A stretch of 64,000 nt of DNA, from positions 62,001 to 126,000 of the forward strand of contig JAHIYE010000003.1 of NCBI GenBank assembly GCA_018815325.1, written 5' to 3'. The notes under the pieces are model-generated. The model was not told where the DNA came from. It ran no database searches and saw only the letters and a program-made list of their open reading frames with translations. The translations under genes were made by a program, and so were the position numbers. The DNA is from Gammaproteobacteria bacterium (GTDB taxonomy: Bacteria > Pseudomonadota > Gammaproteobacteria > Burkholderiales > Burkholderiaceae_C). This document shows, in pieces, positions 34,501 through 42,650 of this stretch; positions within the stretch are counted from its first letter, which is position 1; every line of letters starts with the position of its first letter.

Positions 34501-37094
34501 GCGCTCAACAGATTGGTTGCCAAGTAACGGCGCGGCGTTGCCGGTCCATCCCCGTACATTTCGGCCAGCGCACCGGTGGACAGTTTTGCCCCGACTGACA
34601 TCGAGCCATCGGGCAATATCCCTTTCTTGATCCATCGCTGAACCTGGTACACCGGTTTCAGCTTCACCTCCGCGGCCACTTCGCCCATCACTTCGTCGCG
34701 TTTGCTCTTGGCTTCCTTGTTTAAACGCTTGATCGTGTCCTCGCGCAGGCGTGCAGTCCAGGCCATGTCACGCAGGCTACGGGCCTCCATCGTGCCGACA
34801 GCGTCGGCGGTGGCGGCGTGGCTGGCGGCTTGGTATTTGTTCCAGTCCACACCAAACTCGGCTGCCTGCTCTCGGCTGCTGAAAATCGGGTTCATTCCCC
34901 GGGCGCGTTGCGCCTCCTGGATGTGAGCGTCGGTAGCGAGCATACGATCCATGACGCTGCGCACCTCGTCGGAGATGTCGACGTTCAGGTTTTTGACGTT
35001 GCGATACACCTTCACCAGCCAGTCCCGGAAACGTGCGAACAGACCGCGCATCTCCAGGCTGGGGGACTTCCCCTCGCCCAGATAAGCCTCGAACCCGCGT
35101 GCAAATTGCTCGTGGTAACTGCGTTTTTCTTCCAGCGTCATGCTGTGCCAGGTCGCCCGGTCCTGCACGCCGAACCAGTCCAGCAGTGTCTGCATGTCGC
35201 CGTGCAAGGCCGGCGCATTCTTTGCCATGTGGCTGAACGACTCAAGGAAATAGTGTCCGGATTCGTGCAAAAAGGTCGATAGGTTTGCCCCCTTGAACAA
35301 GCCGATAACGGCTTTGCCGTCCTGGGTGAACTCGCGCGGTACAAAGCCGCCGAGCTGATCCTGAGACAGCATCGGAGATCCGGTCAGACTCTGAGCTGCG
35401 ATGTGGGGCTCGTACTCGGCGTACAGCTCGGCCGGGGTGCCTCCCAGGCGTTGGGCCATGGTCTCGAAAAATGCCTTGGGCAACTGAGAGTACGCATGGT
35501 TCACGGTGGGGGAGAAACGGCCGGCCGTGTTCAGCTTGGAGGCGATGTCCATCTGAATTGCTTTCCCTTGTTCGGCCCGGGTGATATCCGCCGACTGCTC
35601 AGAGGCCAGTAGGGCGATTTCGTCAACTGGCACCGAGTCTTGTTTTTGGCGGAAAGCCTGGGCCTCTGTGCGTGTCATGCCGCCGGGTTCAGTTTTCAGG
35701 TCATTGATGATGCTTTGCGCAAAATCAGTACCGGCGATGCGGGCCGCGAACTCTGAGACAGGGATGCGGATCTCGCCCCCGGACTCAAGTGCGCCAGGCA
35801 GTTGCTCGGCGACTGAGGGCGAGACCTCTGCAAGCTTTTCGCCCAGACCGGACTGCGCCAACGTGTGGGCGTCGATAAACACCTCCTGCAGTGGGCCGCC
35901 CTCTGTCGCATCTTTCACGAATTGCTCGAACACGTCAGGGGCGCGCTGGCGTAACTTGCTCTGCGACGACAGTTCGGCCAAGGCGTCTAGGGCTTTGCCC
36001 TGCTGCTCTGCCTGGTCTGCGCGCTGGGTCTGCCGTTGGCCGCGAGTTTTGATATGCAAGGCACCCTCGGCAATTGATCGCACGATGCCGCCAACGGTGG
36101 CGCCGACGCCACCTTCTGCACCAGCCTGGCCGAAGTCAATTTTGTTGTCTGGGTTGGTGAGTGACTTCTGCACCAAGTCATGCAGCACGTTTTCTGAAAA
36201 TTCCTGGCCACCTTCGGCAGCCGCCGCGATGCCAATGCGCGCAAGGGCTGCGCCTATCTTGTTTTTTATCGGCACTGCCAGTGGGCCAAGCAGCCGGTCG
36301 AGAGCCCACTTTTCGGTGATCCCTGTCACAGCGGACCCGCCCAAAATGGCCAGATCCTTGTTTATCTGTGGTGCGTTGTCGTTCTGAATTTTTTCCGACA
36401 TGATGCTGGCGCCTTGCGCCCACAGGCTCGCGCCGCGATCAATCGGCAACATAGCTATCTGGCTGGCCACTTGGCCCAGTCCACCGACCACCTGATCGCC
36501 GAAGGTCTGCTCCGACATCGGAACCATGACATTCTCGCGGTAGTAATCCATCGTGCTCTTGCCGATGTCGCGCCAGTCCTCTCCCACGGTGGGACCTGTG
36601 ATCGATTCCTCTGTGGGCGTTTGGGGTCTAAGGCCCATGGGGCCTGTCTCGGGGGTCGGCAGCACCAGGGCCGCAAAGGTGGACAGCGCACGACGTTGGG
36701 CTACATTCGCCAATTCGCCAAAGCCATGAATTGAGCGACCGACATTTTCGCCGGCACTGCCGAAGAATTGGCCCGCTATGCGAGCGAGCACGGTGCTGTC
36801 ATCGTGAGCCAGGCGCGCGAAATCTGCGTCGCTGTACTTCTTGCGCAGGCGTGGGAAGTACTGGGTATCCTCGTCCACCTTCTTGATAGCTGCGGCCCTT
36901 TGTGCGTCCTGTGGCAGCGCGGCGACCACACCCTTGGGCTGGTCCAGGAAGGTGGCGATCTTGCGCTGCTTGGCCTCCTCGTCTGGGTTGATGTCGACGG
37001 CACGGTAGACAGTCGCCTGAAAGCGAGCCCGTTTGGACTCCAGCTCGGCCTGGATCGCGGGATCGAGGTCGGTAATCAAATCATTTGTTGGCAT
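31509..37094 (-). CDS. Giant phage polyvalent/ejection-like protein with HExxH protease motif
   Basis: From ATG 37094 the product has 1861 residues (an open frame extends to 37268, but an overlapping gene makes that unlikely). The sequence has a zinc-protease motif LHESGHYFLESF (about 609-620) with a further glutamate in RGFEAYLGEG (about 668), a gluzincin arrangement. Later, long helical stretches and the segment MFANMTNAMQQITGLSLTAL resemble large polyvalent protein-associated/internal virion proteins of podoviruses. Near the C-terminus are two hydrophobic segments (FYVFLFGFLVPAWFSEAI and AAAMVPVVGQAGMVAI). Such proteins are typically packaged and ejected into the new host. No polymerase or helicase motif is visible. 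Domain assignments need profile searches. Confidence 0.8.
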   Translation of the reverse strand: MPTNDLITDLDPAIQAELESKRARFQATVYRAVDINPDEEAKQRKIATFLDQPKGVVAALPQDAQRAAAIKKVDEDTQYFPRLRKKYSDADFARLAHDDSTVLARIAGQFFGSAGENVGRSIHGFGELANVAQRRALSTFAALVLPTPETGPMGLRPQTPTEESITGPTVGEDWRDIGKSTMDYYRENVMVPMSEQTFGDQVVGGLGQVASQIAMLPIDRGASLWAQGASIMSEKIQNDNAPQINKDLAILGGSAVTGITEKWALDRLLGPLAVPIKNKIGAALARIGIAAAAEGGQEFSENVLHDLVQKSLTNPDNKIDFGQAGAEGGVGATVGGIVRSIAEGALHIKTRGQRQTQRADQAEQQGKALDALAELSSQSKLRQRAPDVFEQFVKDATEGGPLQEVFIDAHTLAQSGLGEKLAEVSPSVAEQLPGALESGGEIRIPVSEFAARIAGTDFAQSIINDLKTEPGGMTRTEAQAFRQKQDSVPVDEIALLASEQSADITRAEQGKAIQMDIASKLNTAGRFSPTVNHAYSQLPKAFFETMAQRLGGTPAELYAEYEPHIAAQSLTGSPMLSQDQLGGFVPREFTQDGKAVIGLFKGANLSTFLHESGHYFLESFSHMAKNAPALHGDMQTLLDWFGVQDRATWHSMTLEEKRSYHEQFARGFEAYLGEGKSPSLEMRGLFARFRDWLVKVYRNVKNLNVDISDEVRSVMDRMLATDAHIQEAQRARGMNPIFSSREQAAEFGVDWNKYQAASHAATADAVGTMEARSLRDMAWTARLREDTIKRLNKEAKSKRDEVMGEVAAEVKLKPVYQVQRWIKKGILPDGSMSVGAKLSTGALAEMYGDGPATPRRYLATNLLSADGLHPDVVAEMFGFSSGDAMVREIVDAGPFRDQVEGLTDQRMLEKYGDLVTSDAVAKAADEAIHNDVRTRFLATELAGLQKAVGGARVVAKMAKDYAAKMIERTRVGELRPTMYAAAEVRAGNAAEAAMKKGNTEEAIQQKRYQIINHTATRAAYEAQDEVHKTLGFFKTVSIGTETVGKSRNMDIVNAARAILAEHGVGMRGKNPRAYMESVKNYDPELYAVLEPMLLDAEHGAKPVEQMTVGELRALRDNVESLWYLARRERQVEIDGKLMDRDQISAALTERLDALGVPDTVPGEGHAVTETEKTRRYLMGVRAALRRAESWVGRMDGGKITGSFRRFIFTPISEAADHYRNDAGAYLKRYRDLLKAIEPTLTRGRIEAPEIGYTFGHTKGDAGKAELLHALLHTGNESNQRKLLLGRKWAHEVSEGVIDTSAWDGFIKRMITEGKLTKADFDFVQGVWDLLEEIKPLAQKTHRDVFGRYFDEITAQEFSNQFGTYRGGYVPAITDTFEVQDAAINAELDAVNQGNAYMFPSTGRGFTKSRVEYNKPLALDLRLLPQHIDKALLFSHLEPHVRDVTRTLRGKAVASKLSRYDPVAYSDLLLPWLNRASKQTVETAATGWGGKLSDRFFRTARSRAGMAAMFANMTNAMQQITGLSLTALQVKPSHLKAATWRYMRAPSEVAEQVAALSPFMANRQTNEVMQMRQQIEEMLVNPSEYEKVKAFGAKHAYFLQSAFQNVVDNITWAAAFDQATAEGLTQADAIRSANSAVRETQGSLSPEDISRFESGSAFTRMFTQFSGYFNMQANLLGSEFAKVAQDMGLKKGAGRLFYVFLFGFLVPAWFSEAIVQAMRGGPGDDNHDGYLDEFLAFFFGAPLRNAAAMVPVVGQAGMVAINTFNQKPYDDRISTAPAVSMIESAAQAPHSVYKAVVEDGKASRAIRDTLTLVSLATGVPVAVLGKPLGYVADVSEGRANPTSAADAVRGAISGVASPDSRR

Positions 37095-37311
37095 TGGATA
37101 CCCCGGATGGTTGCAGACCCACGCGACGGCGTGCGGCGAATATTCTTCGCTGAAGCTGGTTACGTGAGCTTTCCCACTCCGGCGGGAGAGGATGCGCGCG
37201 TGTCTTAATTCCTGTGCGAGAGGCCTCCCGGCTGGCAAGGAGAACGGCGACCAAGTCGCAAGTCTCACCTGAGTTTTGCTCCAGCTTTTCGGTTCGTTGT
37301 TTTAGGTTCAT
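37081..37311 (-). CDS. Hypothetical protein overlapping the giant gene start
   Basis: 76 residues starting MNLKQRTEKLEQNSGETCDL with a short coiled-coil-like N-terminus, then a basic stretch (RRIFAARRRVG). Its stop lies 14 nt inside the giant gene, supporting coupled translation and the choice of ATG 37094 there. No family recognised. Confidence 0.6.
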   Translation of the reverse strand: MNLKQRTEKLEQNSGETCDLVAVLLASREASRTGIKTRAHPLPPEWESSRNQLQRRIFAARRRVGLQPSGVSNANK

Positions 37312-37323
37312 GGTCAGTCCCTC

Positions 37324-37749
37324 TCAGGTGAGTTCCCGTGCTTCAAGCGCGGCAATGCGAGCGGCCAAATCATCGATCTCGATGATCTTGGCCGCACTGG
37401 CGATAGCACCTAACAACACCGCGGCGGTGTCTGGGCTGAGGATGGAAGACCCCGCCGCATCAACGATGGCGCGAGCTTTGTCGCTCATGGTTCCGGCTAA
37501 GGCAATTCCAGGGATGGAAACGGGGGCCGACTCGGCCCGTGGGGGTGGTGCGATCCGGTCAATACAAATCCGCAGGGCTACGGTGTCCCCAGCAAGGGCC
37601 AGCGATACAGCTTTCGCGATAAGTTCTTCGCGATGCGGCTCCAAAAGCTGGCGCACACGCTCCACCCCTGGCGTCCGGCCGCGGGGGTTCCCGGATTGCC
37701 CCTTCACCCACGTTTGGGGCCGTTTCTTCGTTACTTCGTTGTCTTCCAT
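37324..37749 (-). CDS. DUF5681-like protein (terminase-adjacent type)
   Basis: 141 residues with KKRPQTWVKGQSGNPRGRTPG near the N-terminus, the KGQSGNPRGR box of the DUF5681 family found near phage packaging genes. The rest is helical (SLALAGDTVALRICIDRIAPPPR). It overlaps the upstream two-HTH gene by 19 nt. The role is unknown, but in phages members sit beside terminase genes. Confidence 0.7.
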   Translation of the reverse strand: MEDNEVTKKRPQTWVKGQSGNPRGRTPGVERVRQLLEPHREELIAKAVSLALAGDTVALRICIDRIAPPPRAESAPVSIPGIALAGTMSDKARAIVDAAGSSILSPDTAAVLLGAIASAAKIIEIDDLAARIAALEARELT

Positions 37750-38063
37750 GGGGTGCGTTTTCTTTTGACTTCCAAAAGTACCTGTCGCGTCGATGAGCGA
37801 GTAGCGCCCAACTGCTTGGCGATGCTTTCATACCCGAGGCCCGCTGCGTGCAACGCCGCCACCCGCGCGTGGTCTTCCGCAGTCAAGCGGTACAGAGTCC
37901 GCGCCGGGTTTTGGGATCGCATGCGTCCACTGACAATCGCCCACGCAGATGGAAGTGAGCAGCCGACCTTTAGCGCGACGGCCTGATAGGTCCAACCGGC
38001 AGAACGTAGGTGGCGAATCTCGGCGACCTGGTCATCGCTTATGGTGCTGGACGCGTTGTCCAT
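37731..38063 (-). CDS. Two-helix-turn-helix DNA-binding protein (TerS-like candidate)
   Basis: From ATG 38063 the product has 110 residues with two tandem HTH-like blocks: SDDQVAEIRHLRSAGWTYQA and LTAEDHARVAALHAAGLGYE. Such small HTH proteins include small terminase-like proteins and resolvase-type regulators. An upstream frame to 38183 overlaps the next gene and is less likely. It precedes the DUF5681-like gene in the direction of transcription. Confidence 0.6.
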   Translation of the reverse strand: MDNASSTISDDQVAEIRHLRSAGWTYQAVALKVGCSLPSAWAIVSGRMRSQNPARTLYRLTAEDHARVAALHAAGLGYESIAKQLGATRSSTRQVLLEVKRKRTPWKTTK

Positions 38064-38106
38064 GCCGAGCAGGCGGCCCTGAGCGGTGGCGTTGCACTTA
38101 ATCACT

Positions 38107-38823
38107 TTATGCGACCGTGGCCTTCTTCGTACGACTCCCGCGCCTTGTCTCTGGATCAGTTCGAAGCCCCCGAACTTCAGCAAAATGACGCATCGCCTCG
38201 ATCAGATTTTTTCCGCTTTTTCGGCTGTCATCTTCTGCACATGGTTCCGGGGCGTGCACGTCACGGGTGTAGCTAATCGCCACTTGAGCGCCGAGGTTGA
38301 GCCCACTCAGTGCGTCGTCGAGATGGGCCAGGACTGTATTTGCGATTGCTTTTTCAAGGCCACCGATATCGATGATGCGAGTCAGAGTTGCGTGTGGGTT
38401 GCCCTGAAAGGCAATTCGGTAAAAACCGACCGATTCAGCTTTAAGGCTGTTGCTGGCATCCGCCCACGCTTTCGCTGCTTCAGTCAGCACCCTCAGCGCG
38501 TCATCCATGGCCGCTGCAGCCGCATTTCGCTTCACTACCATGTTTTCAGCACTGGCGAGATGTGCCAATCCCTTGAGCTTTATTGCTTTTGCCTCGTCGC
38601 TCTCGTCGTACTGTCGAGCTGCCAATAAAGCCTGATTCAAATGCTTCAGATCAGTCTCAAGATCATTGCAGCGGTGTTCGGTAACACGAACCGCGGCACG
38701 CGCCTCGACATCTCTGGGGTTGTTGATCAGTGCGTCGACAGACTTGGCGTGATCTTCTTTTGCGAAGCTCAGTTCTTCTGCGAGCGCGGCGATGTTGGCA
38801 TTCAGTTCGATAGTTTTGGACAT
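38107..38823 (-). CDS. Hypothetical coiled-coil protein of the island
   Basis: 238 residues starting MSKTIELNANIAALAEELSF; the first 130 residues are strongly alpha-helical and charged (coiled coil), the C-terminal part contains ISYTRDVHAPEP and a basic tail. No family recognised. It lies between the 161-residue hypothetical and the two-HTH gene. Confidence 0.7.
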   Translation of the reverse strand: MSKTIELNANIAALAEELSFAKEDHAKSVDALINNPRDVEARAAVRVTEHRCNDLETDLKHLNQALLAARQYDESDEAKAIKLKGLAHLASAENMVVKRNAAAAAMDDALRVLTEAAKAWADASNSLKAESVGFYRIAFQGNPHATLTRIIDIGGLEKAIANTVLAHLDDALSGLNLGAQVAISYTRDVHAPEPCAEDDSRKSGKNLIEAMRHFAEVRGLRTDPETRRGSRTKKATVA

Positions 38824-38899
38824 GATGGGCCTCGTTGTTGATGGCCCATGGTCTCAGCCAAACTGCTCGCCGTTAATAGCTGAACACGCAACGAACACG

Positions 38900-39385
38900 C
38901 TACACCGCCGGCACAAGTTTGATTTGTGGAACCTCAGTGATGCGTCCGCCCTTTGCCACCTTGATGCCCCGGATGGCCTGAGCGATTTCATAGCTCCCCG
39001 TGTTGTGTTCTACCCAGGCGGCAGCGCGTGCAAGCTGATTGCGTAGGGTGTTGCCGGGATACTCTGCATCCCCGACCAGGTCACAGGCGTGCAGCGCGCT
39101 GCACGAGATCACACCGAGCGAGAGAATCCGCCACGCAAAGTCCAGCCCATCCAGACCCGGGTGCGCGTAGGTTTGTGCTTTGCCCTCTGGCCCCATGGTG
39201 AGATAGCCTGGCATCGCCGTTTCAAACACCTGTGGGGGGCCGTCTCGACGTTCGGCAGCCTTCACCAGTCCCCACAGGATGCTGCGAGCCTCGCCGTAGT
39301 ATTCGCGTCGATCCGAATCGGGTTCGGCGTTGTAGAGAGCCTGAATAGCCTTGTGCGATATCGAGAACAGTTCAAACTCGGTCAT
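38900..39385 (-). CDS. Hypothetical protein of the island, 161 aa
   Basis: 161 residues starting MTEFELFSISHKAIQALYNA, soluble, with an alanine/leucine-rich middle. Its start overlaps the stop of the DnaC-like gene by 4 nt, so it belongs to the replication operon. Function unknown. Confidence 0.7.
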   Translation of the reverse strand: MTEFELFSISHKAIQALYNAEPDSDRREYYGEARSILWGLVKAAERRDGPPQVFETAMPGYLTMGPEGKAQTYAHPGLDGLDFAWRILSLGVISCSALHACDLVGDAEYPGNTLRNQLARAAAWVEHNTGSYEIAQAIRGIKVAKGGRITEVPQIKLVPAV

Positions 39386-40293
39386 GTTCTGCTCCTTCCT
39401 GCAATGCAGGGCTTCTCCAGGCGGTGGTCGGATCCGGTGAGTACGACGACCTGGGCTTGGGCCATCAATCTGGAATAGCCACGAGGTCCAAAAATTTCCC
39501 GAAGTTCAGTAGCGGACAGGTTGCTGGTAAAGCATGTCACAACGCCATTTGCCAGGCGTTGGTCCAGAACTTCCACCAATACACGAACCGCACCCTCACT
39601 GGTGTCCACGCCAATATCGTCAATCACCAGGGCACCCACGGAGCCGAAATGTTCTATGACCTCGGTCTCGTCGATTTCTCGGTGATCCCAGGATCGGCGT
39701 ACCTCGCGAACCAGTTGCGCGGCAGAGATGAACCGGCCGTCTTCACCTTCGTCGAGCATCCGCTTCCGTAAAAACAGTGCGGCAAGGTGTGTTTTCCCGG
39801 TTCCGGGTGTGCCTATCAGGGCAAGGGTTGAGAATTCAGTATCGTCGGTATCGTCGGCTTCGGACCAGGGAAAACAATCCACCTTGGCTAAAGCCGTACG
39901 CTGCTCGTCGGTGCTCACCCTAAAACTGCCGCGCACAAGGGGTCTATAAATGCTAGGCGGTCCAAATTCGACCCATCGTTTTTGCAGTTGCTTGTTTATT
40001 AAAACTTCCTCCGCTTCTCGGGCTTTTTGGGCGACGGCATCCAGGCGAGACCACTCAGCGAGCCAATAGGCGCACACCCGGTCCAGCACCTCGTTTACAG
40101 GTAGGCCGGGCGGACATTGAGCCGCATCCATTTCGCGCCGCACCCACCCGCTTTTGGTGAGCAGCTCACCCTGACGCAATCGAAAGGCAGAGGGCCAGCT
40201 GCGGGTGCTGGGCGAGTCGCTTGGGTGTTTCGCGGCCCAAGACAGACGTTTTTCGAGAAGGGTATCGACATCTGCAGAATTTTTCATGTCCAC
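39382..40293 (-). CDS. DnaC-like AAA+ helicase loader
   Basis: 303 residues with Walker A IGTPGTGKTHLA and Walker B GALVIDDIGVDTSEG, plus LSATELREIFGPRGYSRLM at the C-terminal end, the typical DnaC/IstB-like helicase-loader pattern. The first 150 residues are a less conserved N-terminal domain. With the O-like gene upstream it forms a replication-initiation pair, as in lambdoid O/P modules. Overlaps the O-like gene by 10 nt. Confidence 0.85.
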   Translation of the reverse strand: MDMKNSADVDTLLEKRLSWAAKHPSDSPSTRSWPSAFRLRQGELLTKSGWVRREMDAAQCPPGLPVNEVLDRVCAYWLAEWSRLDAVAQKAREAEEVLINKQLQKRWVEFGPPSIYRPLVRGSFRVSTDEQRTALAKVDCFPWSEADDTDDTEFSTLALIGTPGTGKTHLAALFLRKRMLDEGEDGRFISAAQLVREVRRSWDHREIDETEVIEHFGSVGALVIDDIGVDTSEGAVRVLVEVLDQRLANGVVTCFTSNLSATELREIFGPRGYSRLMAQAQVVVLTGSDHRLEKPCIAGRSRT

Positions 40294-41105
40294 ACCTTTC
40301 CGGAGTAGTTTTCACCGTAGCGAGAGCCCCTGTTCGACTGCGCGCTATCCACCCGGGGCCAATATCTCCAGTTCTGATTTAAGGCCTGTTTGATGAGGGA
40401 GTTAAGGCTGTGCCCTTTGCTCGATAGCTCATTGCCTCGTGCCACCCGGTCGCGGAAATCCTCCGGACTCCATTGACTCTTGCGCGCCCACCGAGTCCAA
40501 AGTTCCGGATCGGCTGTTTTCGGGCCGGCGAAGCCGGCCCCGGAAGGCTCCCCGCCCCCGGGGGGGTGGTCTTCCCCCGGGTGATTACCCGGGTAGGCTC
40601 CCTTGGGTGGGAGGTCTGGGGGACACTGGCGGGAGTGCTGAGGGACACCGGCGGGAGTGCTGGCGTCTTTCAGGTCTCCCGCACGTGGGAGGGCTGAAAT
40701 AACCAGCATGTCCAGGGAGTAGACAGTCGCTCGGTGTTGCGCCGCAGCCTTTGTGGCTTTTATCACCCCCAACTCGGCGAGGTCGTGGATGTGTCGACGT
40801 GTTTGTTTTGGGGTAATGCCGCAGCGGGCGGCAATTGTCGCGACAGCCGGGCGGATGTTTGTGCCGTCAGCGTTCGCAAAGTCGGTCAGTGCCAGCAGCA
40901 CTAGCTTTCGACTTGGGGGTTTGATACTCGCGGACCACACGGCCCTGAATCGGGCGAAAGGATCGCCGGCGCCGTCTTGCGTCTGGGGCAAATCAGTTTT
41001 AAAATTTGCCCGCGTTGGTTGATTTTCGAAAGCCCTCTGTACTTTGGTCGGTGCGAGGGCTTTTCCTTTTTCTGGGCCACCTGGCGGTGGTGAGTGTGTG
41101 TTCAT
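40284..41105 (-). CDS. O-like replication protein with winged HTH
   Basis: From ATG 41105 (273 residues) the N-terminal part contains SRKLVLLALTDFANADGTNI and GITPKQTRRHIHDLAELGVI, the helix-turn-helix replication-protein domain also found in phage O-like initiators. A low-complexity proline/glycine linker (PGNHPGEDHPPGGGEPSG) separates it from a C-terminal helical part. Its stop overlaps the DnaC-like gene start. Alternative start at 41141. Confidence 0.75.
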   Translation of the reverse strand: MNTHSPPPGGPEKGKALAPTKVQRAFENQPTRANFKTDLPQTQDGAGDPFARFRAVWSASIKPPSRKLVLLALTDFANADGTNIRPAVATIAARCGITPKQTRRHIHDLAELGVIKATKAAAQHRATVYSLDMLVISALPRAGDLKDASTPAGVPQHSRQCPPDLPPKGAYPGNHPGEDHPPGGGEPSGAGFAGPKTADPELWTRWARKSQWSPEDFRDRVARGNELSSKGHSLNSLIKQALNQNWRYWPRVDSAQSNRGSRYGENYSGKVWT

Positions 41106-41326
41106 GGTGAGTCTTTTGATTTGTTCGAGAGAGATGCACACATCTCGCGGATTCTTTGCACGAAGGCACGGCCGGCAAGCTCTGCACGATCCTCGGCGTC
41201 GAACGCTGCTTCGGTTTCGTCGAGGTATCTGCCTGCGGGGCCGGACAAAATCCGAAGCCTTTGCAGTTGATCTCTGGAGTGGGGCGGCGTCCTGTAGCTT
41301 TTATTTGAGAGGTCCAGACGTGTCAT
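41102..41326 (-). CDS. Hypothetical protein, 74 aa
   Basis: From ATG 41326 (overlapping the upstream stop) the product is 74 residues, beginning MTRLDLSNKSYRTPPHSRDQ and helical in its second half. Its stop overlaps the O-like gene start. Function unknown. Confidence 0.6.
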   Translation of the reverse strand: MTRLDLSNKSYRTPPHSRDQLQRLRILSGPAGRYLDETEAAFDAEDRAELAGRAFVQRIREMCASLSNKSKDSP

Positions 41327-41523
41327 GGTGCGTTCCCTCGCGAATCCAGGAATGCCCGCAGTGTGCTCAAGCGGTAGCCGCGCGCACGAGGGCCAAGAGC
41401 GATGGGCTTTGGCAATATTCCTTTTTTTATCCAGTCGTATCCTGTGCGGCACGGCAGACCCAGCACAACCCAGGCTTCCCCCATTCGGATAATTCGATCC
41501 TCAGTTGTCGTAAACAATTTCAT
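41323..41523 (-). CDS. AlpA-like/MerR-type HTH regulator
   Basis: 66 residues beginning MKLFTTTEDRIIRMGEAWVV, with helix GLPCRTGYDWIKKGILPKPI followed by RARGYRLSTLRAFLDSR. This is the compact HTH-17/AlpA pattern. It is the first gene of the replication operon; AAAGG lies upstream. The divergent lipoprotein gene starts 182 bp away. Confidence 0.7.
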   Translation of the reverse strand: MKLFTTTEDRIIRMGEAWVVLGLPCRTGYDWIKKGILPKPIALGPRARGYRLSTLRAFLDSRGNAP

Positions 41524-41705
41524 CTTGATAACCTTTCTTTTAGGCGAGATGTCCGCAACAGAATTTGCAGGTTATTGCTCAATAAAACCTTTAAGAGCAC
41601 CCCCTCGCAAATGTGAATTGGTTCTATGCGGCGGACTTATTGACGGTTCGACTCAAGGGCATCACTATTGCTAACCCTTAACTTTTAACGAGCAAGGAGC
41701 AAACG
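41524..41705. promoter_or_regulatory. Divergent promoter region of the island
   Basis: 182 bp separating the replication operon and the lipoprotein gene. Contains an inverted repeat (ATAACCT near 41528 and AGGTTAT at 41569) that could be an operator, and a TTGACG box at 41640-41645 facing the lipoprotein gene. Confidence 0.45.
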
Positions 41706-42107
41706 ATGAACCGGATCACTAGGGTGGGCACTTTCTTCGCTGCAATGGCCTTGATTGGGTGCGCAACAGAGAATCCCCCAGAAGAGATGAAGCGGCTTAA
41801 AAGCAGTTCAGATGAGGCGATGCGCGTTGATGCAAATTGCGCCACGAAAAACATCGCCAAAATTGACGACGGCTTCTCTGATGCCTCGACCGTCGCCCTG
41901 GCCTTGTCCTCGGTCTGTGTCGCCGAATATGCGCAGGCTACCGAGGCGTTTGGACAGGCAAATCTCGATAACGACACCCAGCGCCGAATGTTCAGCAATC
42001 GACGCGAGCAGGTGGGGACCAAGATCGAGTACTACTTGCCGACGGTTATGAGCTATCGAAAATGGCTTCGCAGCAGGAGATCGTCCGATGCCGAAAAGGC
42101 GCGCTAA
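41706..42107 (+). CDS. Small lipoprotein of the island
   Basis: 133 residues beginning MNRITRVGTFFAAMALIGCA: a lipobox (ALIGC) with signal peptide directs lipid attachment. AAGGAG lies upstream. It is the only plus-strand gene in the island, as expected for a host-altering cargo (moron) or exclusion gene. Sequence has no recognised domain. Confidence 0.7.
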   Translation: MNRITRVGTFFAAMALIGCATENPPEEMKRLKSSSDEAMRVDANCATKNIAKIDDGFSDASTVALALSSVCVAEYAQATEAFGQANLDNDTQRRMFSNRREQVGTKIEYYLPTVMSYRKWLRSRRSSDAEKAR

Positions 42108-42180
42108 GATTACCCCGCGCCCGCTAGAACTGATCAGCGCCTAGCAGTCCTCGCAAGTTGCACCGGAAGATCCTGGGCCT

Positions 42181-42408
42181 TCACTCGTTGCGTGATTTCA
42201 AGGTGGGTTTTTCTTGCCCGGATTTCCAGCCTTGGGCCACACGTTGTGCAATCCATTTCTCTATGTCAGAAGACAACCACGCGACGGCTCGCTCGCCGAT
42301 GTTGATCGGCGCAGGAAATTTCCCTTTCTTGATGTCTACGTAAATCGTCGGTTTTGACCTGGCGGTGATCGCGATTACTTCGGGTAGGCGAATGAATTTA
42401 TCGGGCAT
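42181..42408 (-). CDS. AlpA-family transcriptional regulator
   Basis: 75 residues with IRLPEVIAITARSKPTIYVD and KGKFPAPINIGERAVAWLSSDIEKWI, the typical AlpA/phage_AlpA HTH. AlpA proteins activate excision or integrase genes in P4-like and PICI-type elements. It lies upstream of the integrase gene (in opposite order of transcription: int stop at 42651). Confidence 0.85.
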   Translation of the reverse strand: MPDKFIRLPEVIAITARSKPTIYVDIKKGKFPAPINIGERAVAWLSSDIEKWIAQRVAQGWKSGQEKPTLKSRNE

Positions 42409-42650
42409 GGGGCTCTCCTAGTTTTGGTTTGCCAGTTCTGTTCACCCCCGATCCGTAGACCGTTCTGGGACTCGGCGCAGTCCTGGAAGCATCGATGGCT
42501 TTGCTTCGGGTCTTTGTGCCGCTGCGGGATTGGTCCCGCTGTCCTCCCCCGTGTGCTGGTTTGCCCAGACGATCACGGAAGGTGCATTCCGAGACTTTAA
42601 AAGCCCCCAATACGCTTATGAGCACCGGGCACGGGCGGCCCTGCACCAGT
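42409..42650. other. Intergenic stretch between alpA and integrase
   Basis: About 240 bp, no gene supported; may contain the alpA promoter. Confidence 0.5.
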
